Source: JBDHWG01 sp046328525 (lineage in GTDB: Bacteria > Chloroflexota > Anaerolineae > Epilineales > JAHCIE01). Taken from it: a stretch of DNA of 64,000 nt. A program made the position numbers and the translations under genes. Of the stretch, positions 7,475 through 15,999 are shown piece by piece (within the stretch, counting starts at the first letter, position 1; every line of letters starts with the position of its first letter). The notes under the pieces are model-generated. The model had not been told where the DNA came from. It saw nothing but the letters and a program-made list of their open reading frames with translations, and ran no database searches. The DNA is taken from assembly GCA_046328525.1 (NCBI GenBank), contig JAXLWK010000007.1:1-64000 (forward strand), given 5' to 3'.

Positions 7475-8832
7475 TGCGGCGGCGCTCCGTGGTCGAAGTT
7501 GTAGTACAGCGTCTGGTATTGGCGGCGGAACTCGACCACTTCCCCGACGACCCTCTCCGGCGGCTGCCGCTCGACCAGCACGCGCGCCATGAAGTCGGCG
7601 ATGAGGGCCATCTCTGGCTCGCGCATGCCGAAGCGCGTCACCTCGATCGTGCCGAGGCGCAGCCCACTCGGCGTGTCCCAATCCGCCGCGCCGTCGTTGG
7701 GGAGGAGATTCTTGTTCGTCACGATGTTGGCTTGCGCCAGGAGGTGCGCCACGTCCAGCCCACCGCCAAAGGCGCGCACGTCGGCGATGACCTGGTGCGT
7801 GCAGGTGTAGCCCTTGTGCGCGCCGAGCACGGGGATGCCGCGCTGCTCCAATGCCGCGCCGAGGGCCTGGGCGTTGCGCACGATCTGCGCCATGTACGCC
7901 TGTCCGAACTCGATCATCTCGGCGGCGGAGACAGCCAGGGCGGCGACGCGGTTGACCTGGTGCGTGGCCGCCAGGACGGGGAAGATGGCGTGGGTGATTG
8001 GCTCGGTGAGCGCCGGGTCGTCCCAGACGATGATGCCGCTCTGGGGGCCGCTGAACGTCTTGCCAGCCGAGCCGGTCATGACGACTGCGCCCTCGCGCAG
8101 AGGGTCCTGGAACTGCCCGCCGGCGATCAGGCCGATCTGGTGTGCCCCGTCGAAGTAAATCTTGCCGTCCCACTCCGCCACGATCTCAGCCATCTCGGCC
8201 AGGGGGAAGGGGAACAGGGTCATGGACGCGCCGAGGGCCACGAGCCTGGGCCGCACGAGGGGCGCGACCTTCCGGAACAGGTCCAGGTCAACGACCAGCT
8301 CGTCCGGGTCCATGGGCACGTCCACGATCTTCAGGCCGCGAACGCCGGCCGGCCCGTCGAGGCGGTTGCTGGAGTGGCCGCCGAAGGGCTGCGTCATGCT
8401 CATGATGACGTCGCCCGGCTCGGTCAGCGCCGTGTAGACGGTCAGGTTGCCGATCATGCTGGCGACGAGGCGGTGATCGGCGTAGCGGCTGCGGAAAGCC
8501 TGCTTCAGCAGCTCGACGCACAGGGATTCGACCTCGTCAATGTGCTTCGTGCCGGCGAACCAGCGGTTGACGCGGCCGATGTGGCCCTCGGCGGCGCGCG
8601 TGCCCACCTCCGACGACAGCAGCGCGCGCACGGCGGGGCTGGTGGGCGCTTCGGGCGCGAGCAGGTTGATGCACTGCTCGCCGCGCCAGATTTCATTGCG
8701 CTTCACCGCCGCGATGACGGCGTCCTGCATCTCTCGACCCGACTGGCAGGCGTCGAGGATCTCTCGCGCCTGGGCCAGCGCTTCTGGATCATGAACCTCA
8801 AAGCGAGAATCGCGTGTGATCGTGGTGGACAT
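7471..8832 (-). CDS. SHMT-like PLP enzyme with altered active-site motif
   Basis: A 453-residue fold-type I PLP enzyme similar in organisation to serine hydroxymethyltransferase and to threonine transaldolases. The cofactor lysine lies in GSAGKTFSGPQSG near residue 257; genuine SHMT has a His before this Lys (THKTLRGP), which here is Gly. The PLP aspartate is in IYFDGAHQIGLIAGG (about residue 225), where SHMT has D-x-x-H-x-x-G. ATG at 8832 has gaggagaacgtccg in front. It is followed by an overlapping HAD gene. The altered motif makes a folate-dependent SHMT role doubtful; an aldolase or transaldolase acting on beta-hydroxy amino acids is an alternative. Confidence 0.72.
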   Translation of the reverse strand: MSTTITRDSRFEVHDPEALAQAREILDACQSGREMQDAVIAAVKRNEIWRGEQCINLLAPEAPTSPAVRALLSSEVGTRAAEGHIGRVNRWFAGTKHIDEVESLCVELLKQAFRSRYADHRLVASMIGNLTVYTALTEPGDVIMSMTQPFGGHSSNRLDGPAGVRGLKIVDVPMDPDELVVDLDLFRKVAPLVRPRLVALGASMTLFPFPLAEMAEIVAEWDGKIYFDGAHQIGLIAGGQFQDPLREGAVVMTGSAGKTFSGPQSGIIVWDDPALTEPITHAIFPVLAATHQVNRVAALAVSAAEMIEFGQAYMAQIVRNAQALGAALEQRGIPVLGAHKGYTCTHQVIADVRAFGGGLDVAHLLAQANIVTNKNLLPNDGAADWDTPSGLRLGTIEVTRFGMREPEMALIADFMARVLVERQPPERVVGEVVEFRRQYQTLYYNFDHGAPPQ

Positions 8833-8857
8833 CGGACGTTCTCCTCTACCTATTGTG

Positions 8858-9577
8858 CTATTTGATCCTGAAATTGTACTTGCCGATCCACGATTCCCCT
8901 TGGTGGCCGTTGACGGTCACTTCCAGCATGTACGCGCCGCTTCGTATGTCCATGGGAGGTGAGCCGTCGTCACTTTTGCGCCACTTCAGACCTGGCGTCA
9001 TCTGTAACGTCCGGCACATCGTGCCGCTTGCCTCCTGGAAAGCGCAAAAGGGTGCGCTGTTCTCTTCATGCTGATAGACGTCGTTGTCCTGGCTGTCGCG
9101 GATGACGAACCTCACATTGTCAATGCCGCCGCCGTCGTGGTTCTGCCCTTTGATGCGCGCGAGCATCTGCAACGTGAGAGCAGTCACAGCGCCCGGAGGG
9201 TGGGGGTCGCGGAGACCAATGTTGGCGAACCTGTCAATATGGTTGCCGTCTATCGTTGACGGGTTCCAGATCGTCGGCAAGGTCGGCGTTGGTGGTGGGG
9301 ATTTCGGCACGGCGGTTGGCGGCGGCGATACAGGCGTGTTGGTGGCCGCTGGCTGCTTCGTCGCTGATGGTACGGCTGTCGGCAGTTCGGTTCGCGGTGG
9401 TACGGGAGTCTCCGAAGGGGCAGCCGCAGGTGTGGCAGAAGGCTGCGCCTGCTCAGCGACAGGGGCAGTGGTCGCCGTCAGCGGCGGCGTAGCGCCGCCG
9501 GGCGAGGCGCTACGGCACGCGCTCAACACGGGAACCAGGGCCAGGACGAGCACGAGATAAGAGAGGGTTCTGAACAT
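8858..9577 (-). CDS. Lipoprotein of unknown function
   Basis: About 239 residues with a lipoprotein signal (MFRTLSYLVLVLALVPVLSAC, lipid-bearing Cys21) and then a Ser/Thr/Pro-rich linker to about residue 100. The C-terminal 140 residues form a small globular domain with several beta strands and two Cys (FCAFQEASGTMC). I chose the ATG at 9577 because gaggg lies five bases before it; a GTG at 9589 would spoil the signal peptide slightly and overlap the upstream stop. It directly follows the EAD7-TPR gene (8-base gap), suggesting a membrane-surface partner. No family recognised. Confidence 0.65.
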   Translation of the reverse strand: MFRTLSYLVLVLALVPVLSACRSASPGGATPPLTATTAPVAEQAQPSATPAAAPSETPVPPRTELPTAVPSATKQPAATNTPVSPPPTAVPKSPPPTPTLPTIWNPSTIDGNHIDRFANIGLRDPHPPGAVTALTLQMLARIKGQNHDGGGIDNVRFVIRDSQDNDVYQHEENSAPFCAFQEASGTMCRTLQMTPGLKWRKSDDGSPPMDIRSGAYMLEVTVNGHQGESWIGKYNFRIK

Positions 9578-9585
9578 GTTTTCCC

Positions 9586-11391
9586 TCACTCCAGACTCTT
9601 CAATGCCTGGTTCACAAGCTCAGACCGTGGTGAACATACGCAGCGAACAATCGCAGCGATATCCGAATCATCCGGGCTGGACGCCCTCTGAATCGTACAG
9701 TCGTTATAGGCTTCCAGCGCTTTCTGATACAGATCGCGCGCCTCTTGTTTCGCCCCTGGTTTATCGGTCTGGCGCTGTCGGCTGGCCGCCGCTTCCTCGT
9801 AGGCGATCCCTAGCGTGGAGAAGCCCTGGACGAGCAGCCGATACTGCCCGCCCAGGTTTTGCAACGGCTGATTTATGCGCTCGATCGCTTGGTCGAATTC
9901 CTTGTCAGCGTCCGCGTAGTTCTTCTCCATGTGCAGGATCGCGTCGCCGCGGATCTGGTGAGCATTGCCCAACCCAAGATTTGCCATGACGGCGATCTGG
10001 GTATCCCCGGCCGCTGTCGCCATTTCGAGGGCCTGGGTGTAATTAGCGATGGATTGATCGAGCGCCTCTCCGGACTTGAGACGCTCCGCCGGCGTCTGTG
10101 CCCGCGCTTTCTGGTAGTTCACGCCCGCTAGACCGATGTAACCCCGCGCATACTTCGGATTCTGCGCGAGCGTCTTCTGAAACCACTCTTCCGCAGCCTT
10201 TCTATTCACCTCGGGCGAAGCGTCGGGCGTTGGCGTTTGAGCAGACGGCGTACCCGAGCAAGTTGCGGGTGAGCCATTCGCCAGGAACAGATACTCGCGT
10301 CCGATGAAATACTGCAGGACGTCTTTCCCTTCTGTCTCAGACCGGTCTTTCACCTCTTCCCACGTCTTGGTCAACACTTTTTGCGCCTCAGCATGCTGAC
10401 CCAACAAGTCGTATAGCAGGCCCAGGGTAAACCCTGTTAACAGTTTCTGCCGGTAAGTGAGCGTGACATTAAGCTTCAGCATGCCATCATCGGTGAGCGG
10501 CAGGCGCAGCGGGAGCGGCTCACCCAGGCTATGGCGGCCGACCATTTCCTCGGCTTCCCCCCGCAGCTTGGAAACATAAAAGCGTGGCGCCAGGCTCGCC
10601 GGCGACTGCCCCGCCGTCAGGTTCCCGTAGACGACGGCGTGTGCATGGAGTTTCTGGGCAAGCTGCTCCGCGGCGATGTCGTCGCGGACAAGCCCGAGGT
10701 CGCCAAATTGCACCCTCGGCTTGAAATCCTGCTGCAGGTTGACATCGAGATGGTTGAACTCCAGCTTCAGGGAGTCGGAGAGCGCCTGGGCGATTCTTTG
10801 GCCATCCTTAGACGGCTGGAGCTGCCCGCTGTCATCGAATTGGCCAAAGTCGGCGACGGCGACATTGAAGAAGCTGGCCACTGGCGACTGAGCAGTAGGT
10901 GTGCCAGGTGGGAACGTTGCCGGTGGTGGAGCAGTCGCGAGCGTCGCTGGTAACGGGGTAGGCGCTAGAGTCGCTGGTGATGGGGACTGCGCCGAAGACC
11001 AGGGACGAAATAGTACTGCGGCTACAACGACAACTGCGAGAAGCGCCACGCCGAGGTAGAGAGCGGCGATCGGAACGCGGGGACCTGGGGAGGGGGAGAT
11101 AGGCGGCAGCGGCGATTCGTCGGGCGCCGTCGCCGTGTAGGTCCAGTCCATGTTCGGGCGAAGCTGCTTCGCGCGAGCTAGAAGGGCCGCGATCTGATTG
11201 CGCCGCTCGAAGTAGAGGATGATCTGGCTGATCCAGTAGGTTTTGCCTTGCTCCTGACCCGGAATGTCAGCCGGGTCCATCCCAAGATCGTCGCAGAGGA
11301 GCTTCAGCTCTTCAATACTGAAGGCCCTGTCGAACTTCTCACGCAATTCGGCCCGCGATTGCCCTGCGGACGATCTTGAGTCGCCGTTCAT
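9586..11391 (-). CDS. EAD7-like domain, TM and TPR protein
   Basis: A 601-residue membrane-anchored protein. Residues about 15-85 (LREKFDRAFSIEELKLLCDD... through the helix YFERRNQIAALL) match the layout of effector-associated domain 7, a death-fold-like adaptor of bacterial conflict systems. A Pro-rich stretch leads to one TM helix (about 107-130). Next comes an extracytoplasmic part beginning with a TolB/FlgO-like strand NVAVADFGQFDD (about 190), then TPR-like helical repeats (about 330-570). It is the first gene of the minus-strand run and is preceded by a good promoter at 11442-11471. A signalling or scaffold role is inferred. The EAD7 assignment is by eye. Confidence 0.65.
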   Translation of the reverse strand: MNGDSRSSAGQSRAELREKFDRAFSIEELKLLCDDLGMDPADIPGQEQGKTYWISQIILYFERRNQIAALLARAKQLRPNMDWTYTATAPDESPLPPISPSPGPRVPIAALYLGVALLAVVVVAAVLFRPWSSAQSPSPATLAPTPLPATLATAPPPATFPPGTPTAQSPVASFFNVAVADFGQFDDSGQLQPSKDGQRIAQALSDSLKLEFNHLDVNLQQDFKPRVQFGDLGLVRDDIAAEQLAQKLHAHAVVYGNLTAGQSPASLAPRFYVSKLRGEAEEMVGRHSLGEPLPLRLPLTDDGMLKLNVTLTYRQKLLTGFTLGLLYDLLGQHAEAQKVLTKTWEEVKDRSETEGKDVLQYFIGREYLFLANGSPATCSGTPSAQTPTPDASPEVNRKAAEEWFQKTLAQNPKYARGYIGLAGVNYQKARAQTPAERLKSGEALDQSIANYTQALEMATAAGDTQIAVMANLGLGNAHQIRGDAILHMEKNYADADKEFDQAIERINQPLQNLGGQYRLLVQGFSTLGIAYEEAAASRQRQTDKPGAKQEARDLYQKALEAYNDCTIQRASSPDDSDIAAIVRCVCSPRSELVNQALKSLE

Positions 11392-11412
11392 CTACCCATC
11401 CCGCCCTCGCCA

Positions 11413-11471
11413 GCGCAACCCGTTGCGCGTTAAGGGGCCATAGTATATAGCGCTCGACAAGCAGGAGTCAA
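11413..11471 (-). promoter_or_regulatory. Sigma70-type promoter plus small palindrome for the EAD7 gene
   Basis: On the minus strand TTGACT (11466-11471) and TATACT (11442-11447) are 18 bases apart, with TATATA two bases earlier as an alternative -10. Between the promoter and the ATG lies a near-palindrome gcgcaac-cc-gttgcgc (11413-11428) that could be an operator or a leader hairpin. Confidence 0.5.
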
Positions 11472-11530
11472 TCGTTGCAGTTCAGGCTATGCTCAAGCGT
11501 TCATCCTCGTTGGCTTTCTACTATGTCGAG

Positions 11531-11731
11531 TCAGCCGCCCTTGCTTTCGCGCAGCGCCTCGCTCACGGCGTGGGTCAATCGCTGGAGCAACTCCCTGCGC
11601 TCGCTGCTAACGGTGATGCGGTTGCCCTGCTCATCGGTGACGGTCAGATAGTAGTGGCCGGCGGCGTCACGGCCGGCCAGGATTTCGGGATTATTGGTGG
11701 CGATGTTGAGATGCGCGCCGGGGGTTACCAT
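11531..11731 (-). CDS. Small hypothetical protein (66 aa)
   Basis: A short soluble protein: a beta-hairpin-like half (HYYLTVTDEQGNRITVSS) and then a helix (RRELLQRLTHAVSEALRES). ATG preceded by ggaaggaagcgagagaa. It lies 52 bases after a HepT remnant on the same strand. I do not recognise the family; a role tied to the former toxin-antitoxin locus cannot be shown. Confidence 0.45.
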   Translation of the reverse strand: MVTPGAHLNIATNNPEILAGRDAAGHYYLTVTDEQGNRITVSSERRELLQRLTHAVSEALRESKGG

Positions 11732-11783
11732 TTCTCTCGCTTCCTTCCTATACGTTCATACAACTATGCTTATCCAACTGCGC

Positions 11784-11915
11784 TTAGTCTACGGCATCTA
11801 GTGCGGCATCGGCGAAGTCAAGCAGGTCTGACAGGCGGCGCTCGATGACGTCTACCATGACATCGAGGCTGAGCGCCTGGTAGTGGTGGACCAGTGTGTT
11901 GCGGAAGCCCACCAT
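11784..11915 (-). pseudogene. HepT-like toxin (DUF86) C-terminal remnant
   Basis: Translating the minus strand from 11915 gives MVGFRNTLVHHYQALSLDV and about 24 more residues up to a TAA. RNTLVHHY is the RX4HXY nuclease/AMPylation motif of HepT toxins, and the spacing to the C-terminal helix is normal. An in-frame TAG lies one codon upstream of the ATG, and no N-terminal two-thirds or MntA antitoxin is visible, so this is a decayed fragment of a MntA-HepT type locus. Confidence 0.6.
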
Positions 11916-12002
11916 CGCCTACAACCCTCTCAACTGCTCTGTCCCAGCCCTGCCGCAGATTATACCATACCTTGCCCGCGAACCGGCTCCATTGCCTGCC
12001 AG

Positions 12003-12030
12003 TTGACGCAGAGGTGATTCTGAGTATGCT
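12003..12030 (+). promoter_or_regulatory. Probable promoter of the SulP gene
   Basis: TTGACG (12003-12008) and TATGCT (12025-12030) are separated by 16 bases and lie about 90 bases upstream of the chosen SulP start. Confidence 0.45.
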
Positions 12031-12118
12031 GTGGGCAGGAGCGTCTACCGGGCGTGCGGCCGGCGGCGCTCCCCCGTCGTCAGAAGCGTTGCTCGTCTTG
12101 CGCTGGAAAGGCTGGTCT

Positions 12119-13894
12119 ATGGCAGACACGCCTGGTGGGCTGAACCCGTTTCGGCGTCAGCCTCCCACGGGTGGAGTCGCCCGCTGGGTTCCCGGTATCA
12201 AGCTGCTTCGCACGTACCGCCCCACCTGGCTGGGCAAAGACATCGGCGCGGGCCTTGTTCTCACGGCGGTCCTGGCGCCCGTGGGCATGGGCTACGCCGG
12301 AGCGGCGGGGTTGCCCGCCGTCTACGGCCTGTATGCCACGATGATGGCGCTCGTGGCGTACGCGATCTTCGGGCCGAGCCGCATCCTGGTGGTCGGGCCG
12401 GACTCGGCGGTGGTCGCCATCATCGCCGCGACCATCGTGCCGCTGGCCGCCAGCAACATGGATCAGCGCGTGGCGCTGGCGGGCATGCTCGCCCTCCTGT
12501 CGGGGGGGTTGTGCCTGATTGCCGGCCTCAGCCGCGTCGCCTTTGTCAGTGCCCTGCTGTCCAAGCCGGTGCGCGTCGGGTATCTCAACGGCATCGCCCT
12601 GACCGTCTTGATCGGCCAGCTGCCGAAGCTGCTCGGCTTCCCGGTCAGCGGCGACAACCTCATCGCCGTGATCGTTGGGCTGGCGCAGGGAATCCTGGCC
12701 GACGAGACCAACCGCGTCACCCTCTTCATCGGCCTTGCGAGTCTGCTCATCCTCTTTGGGTTCAAGCGCTGGCTGCCGCGAGCGCCGGGCGTGCTGGTCG
12801 CGGTCGTGGTGGCGACGGCGGCGACGCGCGTGTTCGACCTGGCGGCGTCGGCGGGGGTGTCCGTCGTCGGCCCCTTGCCCCAGGGGCTGCCGTCGTTCCA
12901 GCTCCCCCTGGTGGCGCGTGGGGACCTCGGCGCGTTAGCCGCCGGCGCTGCCGCTATTGCTCTCGTGTCGTTCGCGGGGACCAGTGTGCTGTCGCGCGCC
13001 CTTGCCGTGCGGAACGATTACCGGGTGGATGAGAACCAGGAGCTGGTCGCGTTAGGCGCGGCGAACATCGTCGTCGGTCTGTTCCAGGGCTTCTCCATCA
13101 GCAGCACTCTATCGCGGACGCCGGTGGCCGAGGCGGCCGGCGCGAAGACGCAGGTCACAGGCATTGTCAGCGCGGCGTGCATCGCCGGGCTGCTGATCTT
13201 CGCCCCCGGGCTGCTCCAGAACCTACCGAACGCCGTGCTGAGCGCGGTGGTCATCGCGGCGGTGGTCTCGTTCATTGACCTGCCCGCCGTTGCGCGGTTC
13301 TATCGCCTGCGCCGCTCCGAGTTCGTGTTCTCCCTGGTGTGCTTCCTGGGGGTCGCGTTCATCGGCGTCATCCAGGGCATGCTGATCGCCATTGGGTTGT
13401 CCCTGCTGGTCTTCATCTGGCACGCCTGGCGTCCCTACAACGCGGTGCTAGGGCGCGTGGATGGCTGGAAGGGCTATCACGACGTCTCGCGGCACCCCGA
13501 AGCCCGGCGCATCCCCGGCCTGGTGCTCTTCCGCTGGGATGCGCCCCTGTTTTTCGCCAATGCTGACATCTTCCACGAGCAAGCGTTGCGCGCCGTAGCC
13601 GACGCGCCGACGGCGACCCACTGGCTCGTGATTGCCGCCGAGCCTGTCACTGACATAGACATCACGGCGGCGGACGTGCTCTCGAAGCTCGACGACGAGT
13701 TGCAGGCGGCCGGCATCGAGCTGGCCTTCGCCGAGCTGAAGGGGCCGGCCAAGGACCGTCTGAAGCAGTATGGGCTGTTCACCAAGCTGGGCGACGATCT
13801 GTTCTTCCGCACCATCGGCCAGGCGGTTGACGGCTACCTGGCGGCCAACCCCGTCGAATGGCGCGACTGGGAAGACGACAGACTGATCCTGTAG
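12119..13894 (+). CDS. SulP-family anion transporter with STAS domain
   Basis: A 591-residue SLC26/SulP permease. After a short cytoplasmic N-terminus, GKDIGAGLVLTAVLAPVGMGYA begins the membrane domain; AGAAGLPAVYGLYATM and FGPSRILVVGPDSAV are the conserved anion-site region in TM1-TM3. About 10-12 membrane segments run to residue ~445. The C-terminal STAS domain (about 455-575) includes VIAAEPVTDIDITAADVL, the usual SulP STAS motif. I chose the ATG at 12119 (ggaaagg upstream, within a normal distance); the frame is open further upstream but lacks SulP features. Probably imports sulfate, bicarbonate or another anion; the substrate is not readable from sequence. Confidence 0.85.
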   Translation: MADTPGGLNPFRRQPPTGGVARWVPGIKLLRTYRPTWLGKDIGAGLVLTAVLAPVGMGYAGAAGLPAVYGLYATMMALVAYAIFGPSRILVVGPDSAVVAIIAATIVPLAASNMDQRVALAGMLALLSGGLCLIAGLSRVAFVSALLSKPVRVGYLNGIALTVLIGQLPKLLGFPVSGDNLIAVIVGLAQGILADETNRVTLFIGLASLLILFGFKRWLPRAPGVLVAVVVATAATRVFDLAASAGVSVVGPLPQGLPSFQLPLVARGDLGALAAGAAAIALVSFAGTSVLSRALAVRNDYRVDENQELVALGAANIVVGLFQGFSISSTLSRTPVAEAAGAKTQVTGIVSAACIAGLLIFAPGLLQNLPNAVLSAVVIAAVVSFIDLPAVARFYRLRRSEFVFSLVCFLGVAFIGVIQGMLIAIGLSLLVFIWHAWRPYNAVLGRVDGWKGYHDVSRHPEARRIPGLVLFRWDAPLFFANADIFHEQALRAVADAPTATHWLVIAAEPVTDIDITAADVLSKLDDELQAAGIELAFAELKGPAKDRLKQYGLFTKLGDDLFFRTIGQAVDGYLAANPVEWRDWEDDRLIL

Positions 13895-13995
13895 CGCGGC
13901 TGCCCGCCAAAACAAGACCCCACTCAGGCAATTCGCGTGACTATATGTCTCGCATCCCGCGTGTGGCGGCATGCGGATTTCACCCAGGGACACGT

Positions 13996-14817
13996 TTAGA
14001 CGGTGGCGAGGTAGCGCTCGCCCATGAGGCGGAGAACGTCGTCGCCGGGCGCGTTCCAGATGGCGTGGTTGAAGATCTCGACCTCAATCGGGCCGGCGTA
14101 ACCCACGGCGTCCACCGCCGCGCGGATGCGCCGAAGCTCGATCACCCCGTCGCCCATCATGCCGCGCCCCATGAGCAGGTCGGGGGTCGGGACGAGCCAG
14201 TCCGAGACGTGGAAGGCGAGGATGCGGTCGGCGGCGCGGGCAATCTGAGGGTATAGCTCCGGGTCCCACCAGATGTGATAGGCGTCGGCGACGACACCGA
14301 CATGCGGGGAGGCAAAGCGTTCGGCCAGGCTGGTGGCCTGCCCCAGGGTGACGACGACCGAGCGGTCGGCGGCGAACATCGGGTGCAGCGGCTCGATGCC
14401 GAGGCGGACGCCTCGCTCGGCGGCGTAGGGCAGCAGGCGGGCGAGGCCGTCCTCGACCATCCCCCGCGCCGCCGCGATGTCGCGGTCGGGGGCCGGGCCG
14501 CAGACCAGGACGAGAAGGTCGGTTCCCAGCGCCGCCGCCTCGTCTATGGCGCGGCGGTTGTCGTCAATGCGGGCGTCTCGCTCGGCGGCCGTCGCTGCTG
14601 GGAAGAAGCCGCCGCGGCACAGACTCGACACGCGCAGGCCGGCGTCGCGCACGAGCCGCGCGCCGGCGGCGGGTCCAACCTCGCCGAGCTTGTCGCGCCA
14701 GACGCCGATCCACGGGACGCCGGCGCGGGCGCAGCCCTCGACGGCTTCGCGGAGGCTCCAGCGCTGCGTGGTGTACTGATTGAGGCTGAGGCGGCTGAGA
14801 TCGCGGAAAGGCTGCAT
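13996..14817 (-). CDS. Sugar phosphate isomerase/epimerase-like TIM barrel
   Basis: A 273-residue protein of the xylose-isomerase-like TIM-barrel (AP_endonuc_2) superfamily. It begins LSLNQYTTQRWSLREAVEGC, and has metal-site strands such as RLGIEPLHPM (Glu, about residue 140), VVADAYHIWWD (His/Asp, about 177) and IEVEIFN near the C-terminus (Glu). Last gene of the sugar locus, three bases after the DUF993 gene, so almost certainly co-translated. In such loci these proteins isomerise or epimerise keto-sugars produced by Gfo/Idh/MocA dehydrogenases. Exact substrate unknown. Confidence 0.8.
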   Translation of the reverse strand: MQPFRDLSRLSLNQYTTQRWSLREAVEGCARAGVPWIGVWRDKLGEVGPAAGARLVRDAGLRVSSLCRGGFFPAATAAERDARIDDNRRAIDEAAALGTDLLVLVCGPAPDRDIAAARGMVEDGLARLLPYAAERGVRLGIEPLHPMFAADRSVVVTLGQATSLAERFASPHVGVVADAYHIWWDPELYPQIARAADRILAFHVSDWLVPTPDLLMGRGMMGDGVIELRRIRAAVDAVGYAGPIEVEIFNHAIWNAPGDDVLRLMGERYLATV

Positions 14818-14820
14818 GGC

Positions 14821-15990
14821 TCACCCCTGCTCGACGCCGGCCAGGGCCAGCGCCAGGCACATCCGCTCGGCGGCCAGCCCCGGGTCGCGCCACAGCCCGG
14901 CGCAGTCGGCCAGGACGAACAGCTCGCTGAGGTGGACGATGGAGCGGGCGCTCTCCATGCCGCCGACCATGCGGAAGTGGGACTGGTGGCCGTTGAGATA
15001 GGCCATGAACACCACGCCGGTCTTGTAGTAGTAGGTGGGCTGCTGGAAGATGTGGCGCGACAGGGGAACCGTCGGCGCGAGAATCGCATTGTACTCGTCG
15101 AGGCGCCCCGCGTCGAGCGCCTGGAGCGCGGCCGAGGCAGCGGGCGCGATGGCGTCGAAGATGCCGAGCAGCGCGTGGCTGTAGCCCTGCTCGTCGCCCT
15201 GGATGAGTTCAGGGTAGTTGAAGTCGTCGCCGGTGTACATTCGCACGCCGTGCGGCAGCCGCCGCCGCATCTCGATCTCGCGCCGCTTGTCGAGGAGCGA
15301 GATTTTGATGCCGTCTATCTGCGACGGGTAGGCGTGGATGATGTCCAGGCAGGTGTCCATGGCGGTGGCGATGTCCCGCGTCCCCCAGTAGCCGGCGAGG
15401 GCCGGGTCGAACATGTCGCCGAGCCAGTGCAGGATCACCGGCTGCGACACCTGGGCGAGGATGCGGCCGTAGACGCGGGCGTAGTCGTCCGGGCCGGTGG
15501 CGCACGCCGCCAATGCGCGGCTTGCCATGAGGATCACCCGGCCGCCGACGCCCTCGACGAAGCCCACCTGCGTCTCGTAGGCGGCTGCTACGTCGTCGAG
15601 GGTGACGTGAGCGTCGGGCGCGAGATGGTCCGTTCCGGCGCCGCACGCGATCTCGCCGCCGACGGCGCGCGCCTCCGCCACCGAGCGGCGGATGAGTTCC
15701 TGCGTCGTGGGCCAGTCCAGCCCCATGCCCCGCTGCGCCGTGTCCATCGCCTCGGCGAGACCAAACCCGAGTGACCAGAGATGGCGGCGGTAGGCCAGCG
15801 TCGCGTCCCAGTCGAGAGAGGCCGCCAGCGTTGGCGAGATGTCTGCCAGGGGATCACACACCACGTGGGCGGCGGCGAAGGTGATGCGGCTGTGCAGCGG
15901 CGCGGCGGGCGGCGCGAAGGTCGAAGGCGGGCCTGGCGTGTAGGCGACGATCGAGCCGTCGCGGCGCGGCAGGCGGAGTGTCTGGGGCAT
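14821..15990 (-). CDS. DUF993 family protein (DapA-like barrel)
   Basis: A 389-residue protein that I recognise as DUF993, a family related to the dihydrodipicolinate synthase/N-acetylneuraminate lyase barrel. Features are the N-terminal ITFAAAHVVCDPLAD, GFGLAEAMDTAQRGMGLDW near residue 95, ILHWLGDMFDPAL near residue 192, and a lysine in QIDGIKISLLD (about residue 230) at the position of the Schiff-base lysine of aldolases. Encoded between a Gfo/Idh/MocA dehydrogenase (9-base gap) and the TIM-barrel gene. An aldolase or hydratase step on an oxidised sugar is a reasonable inference; no member is named here with certainty. Confidence 0.75.
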   Translation of the reverse strand: MPQTLRLPRRDGSIVAYTPGPPSTFAPPAAPLHSRITFAAAHVVCDPLADISPTLAASLDWDATLAYRRHLWSLGFGLAEAMDTAQRGMGLDWPTTQELIRRSVAEARAVGGEIACGAGTDHLAPDAHVTLDDVAAAYETQVGFVEGVGGRVILMASRALAACATGPDDYARVYGRILAQVSQPVILHWLGDMFDPALAGYWGTRDIATAMDTCLDIIHAYPSQIDGIKISLLDKRREIEMRRRLPHGVRMYTGDDFNYPELIQGDEQGYSHALLGIFDAIAPAASAALQALDAGRLDEYNAILAPTVPLSRHIFQQPTYYYKTGVVFMAYLNGHQSHFRMVGGMESARSIVHLSELFVLADCAGLWRDPGLAAERMCLALALAGVEQG

Positions 15991-15999
15991 GGGGCGCTC

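Noticed and set aside
11392..11530. Open plus-strand frame with a possible ATG before the EAD7 gene
   Set aside because: It overlaps the promoter region and the small minus-strand gene, and its protein has no recognisable features.
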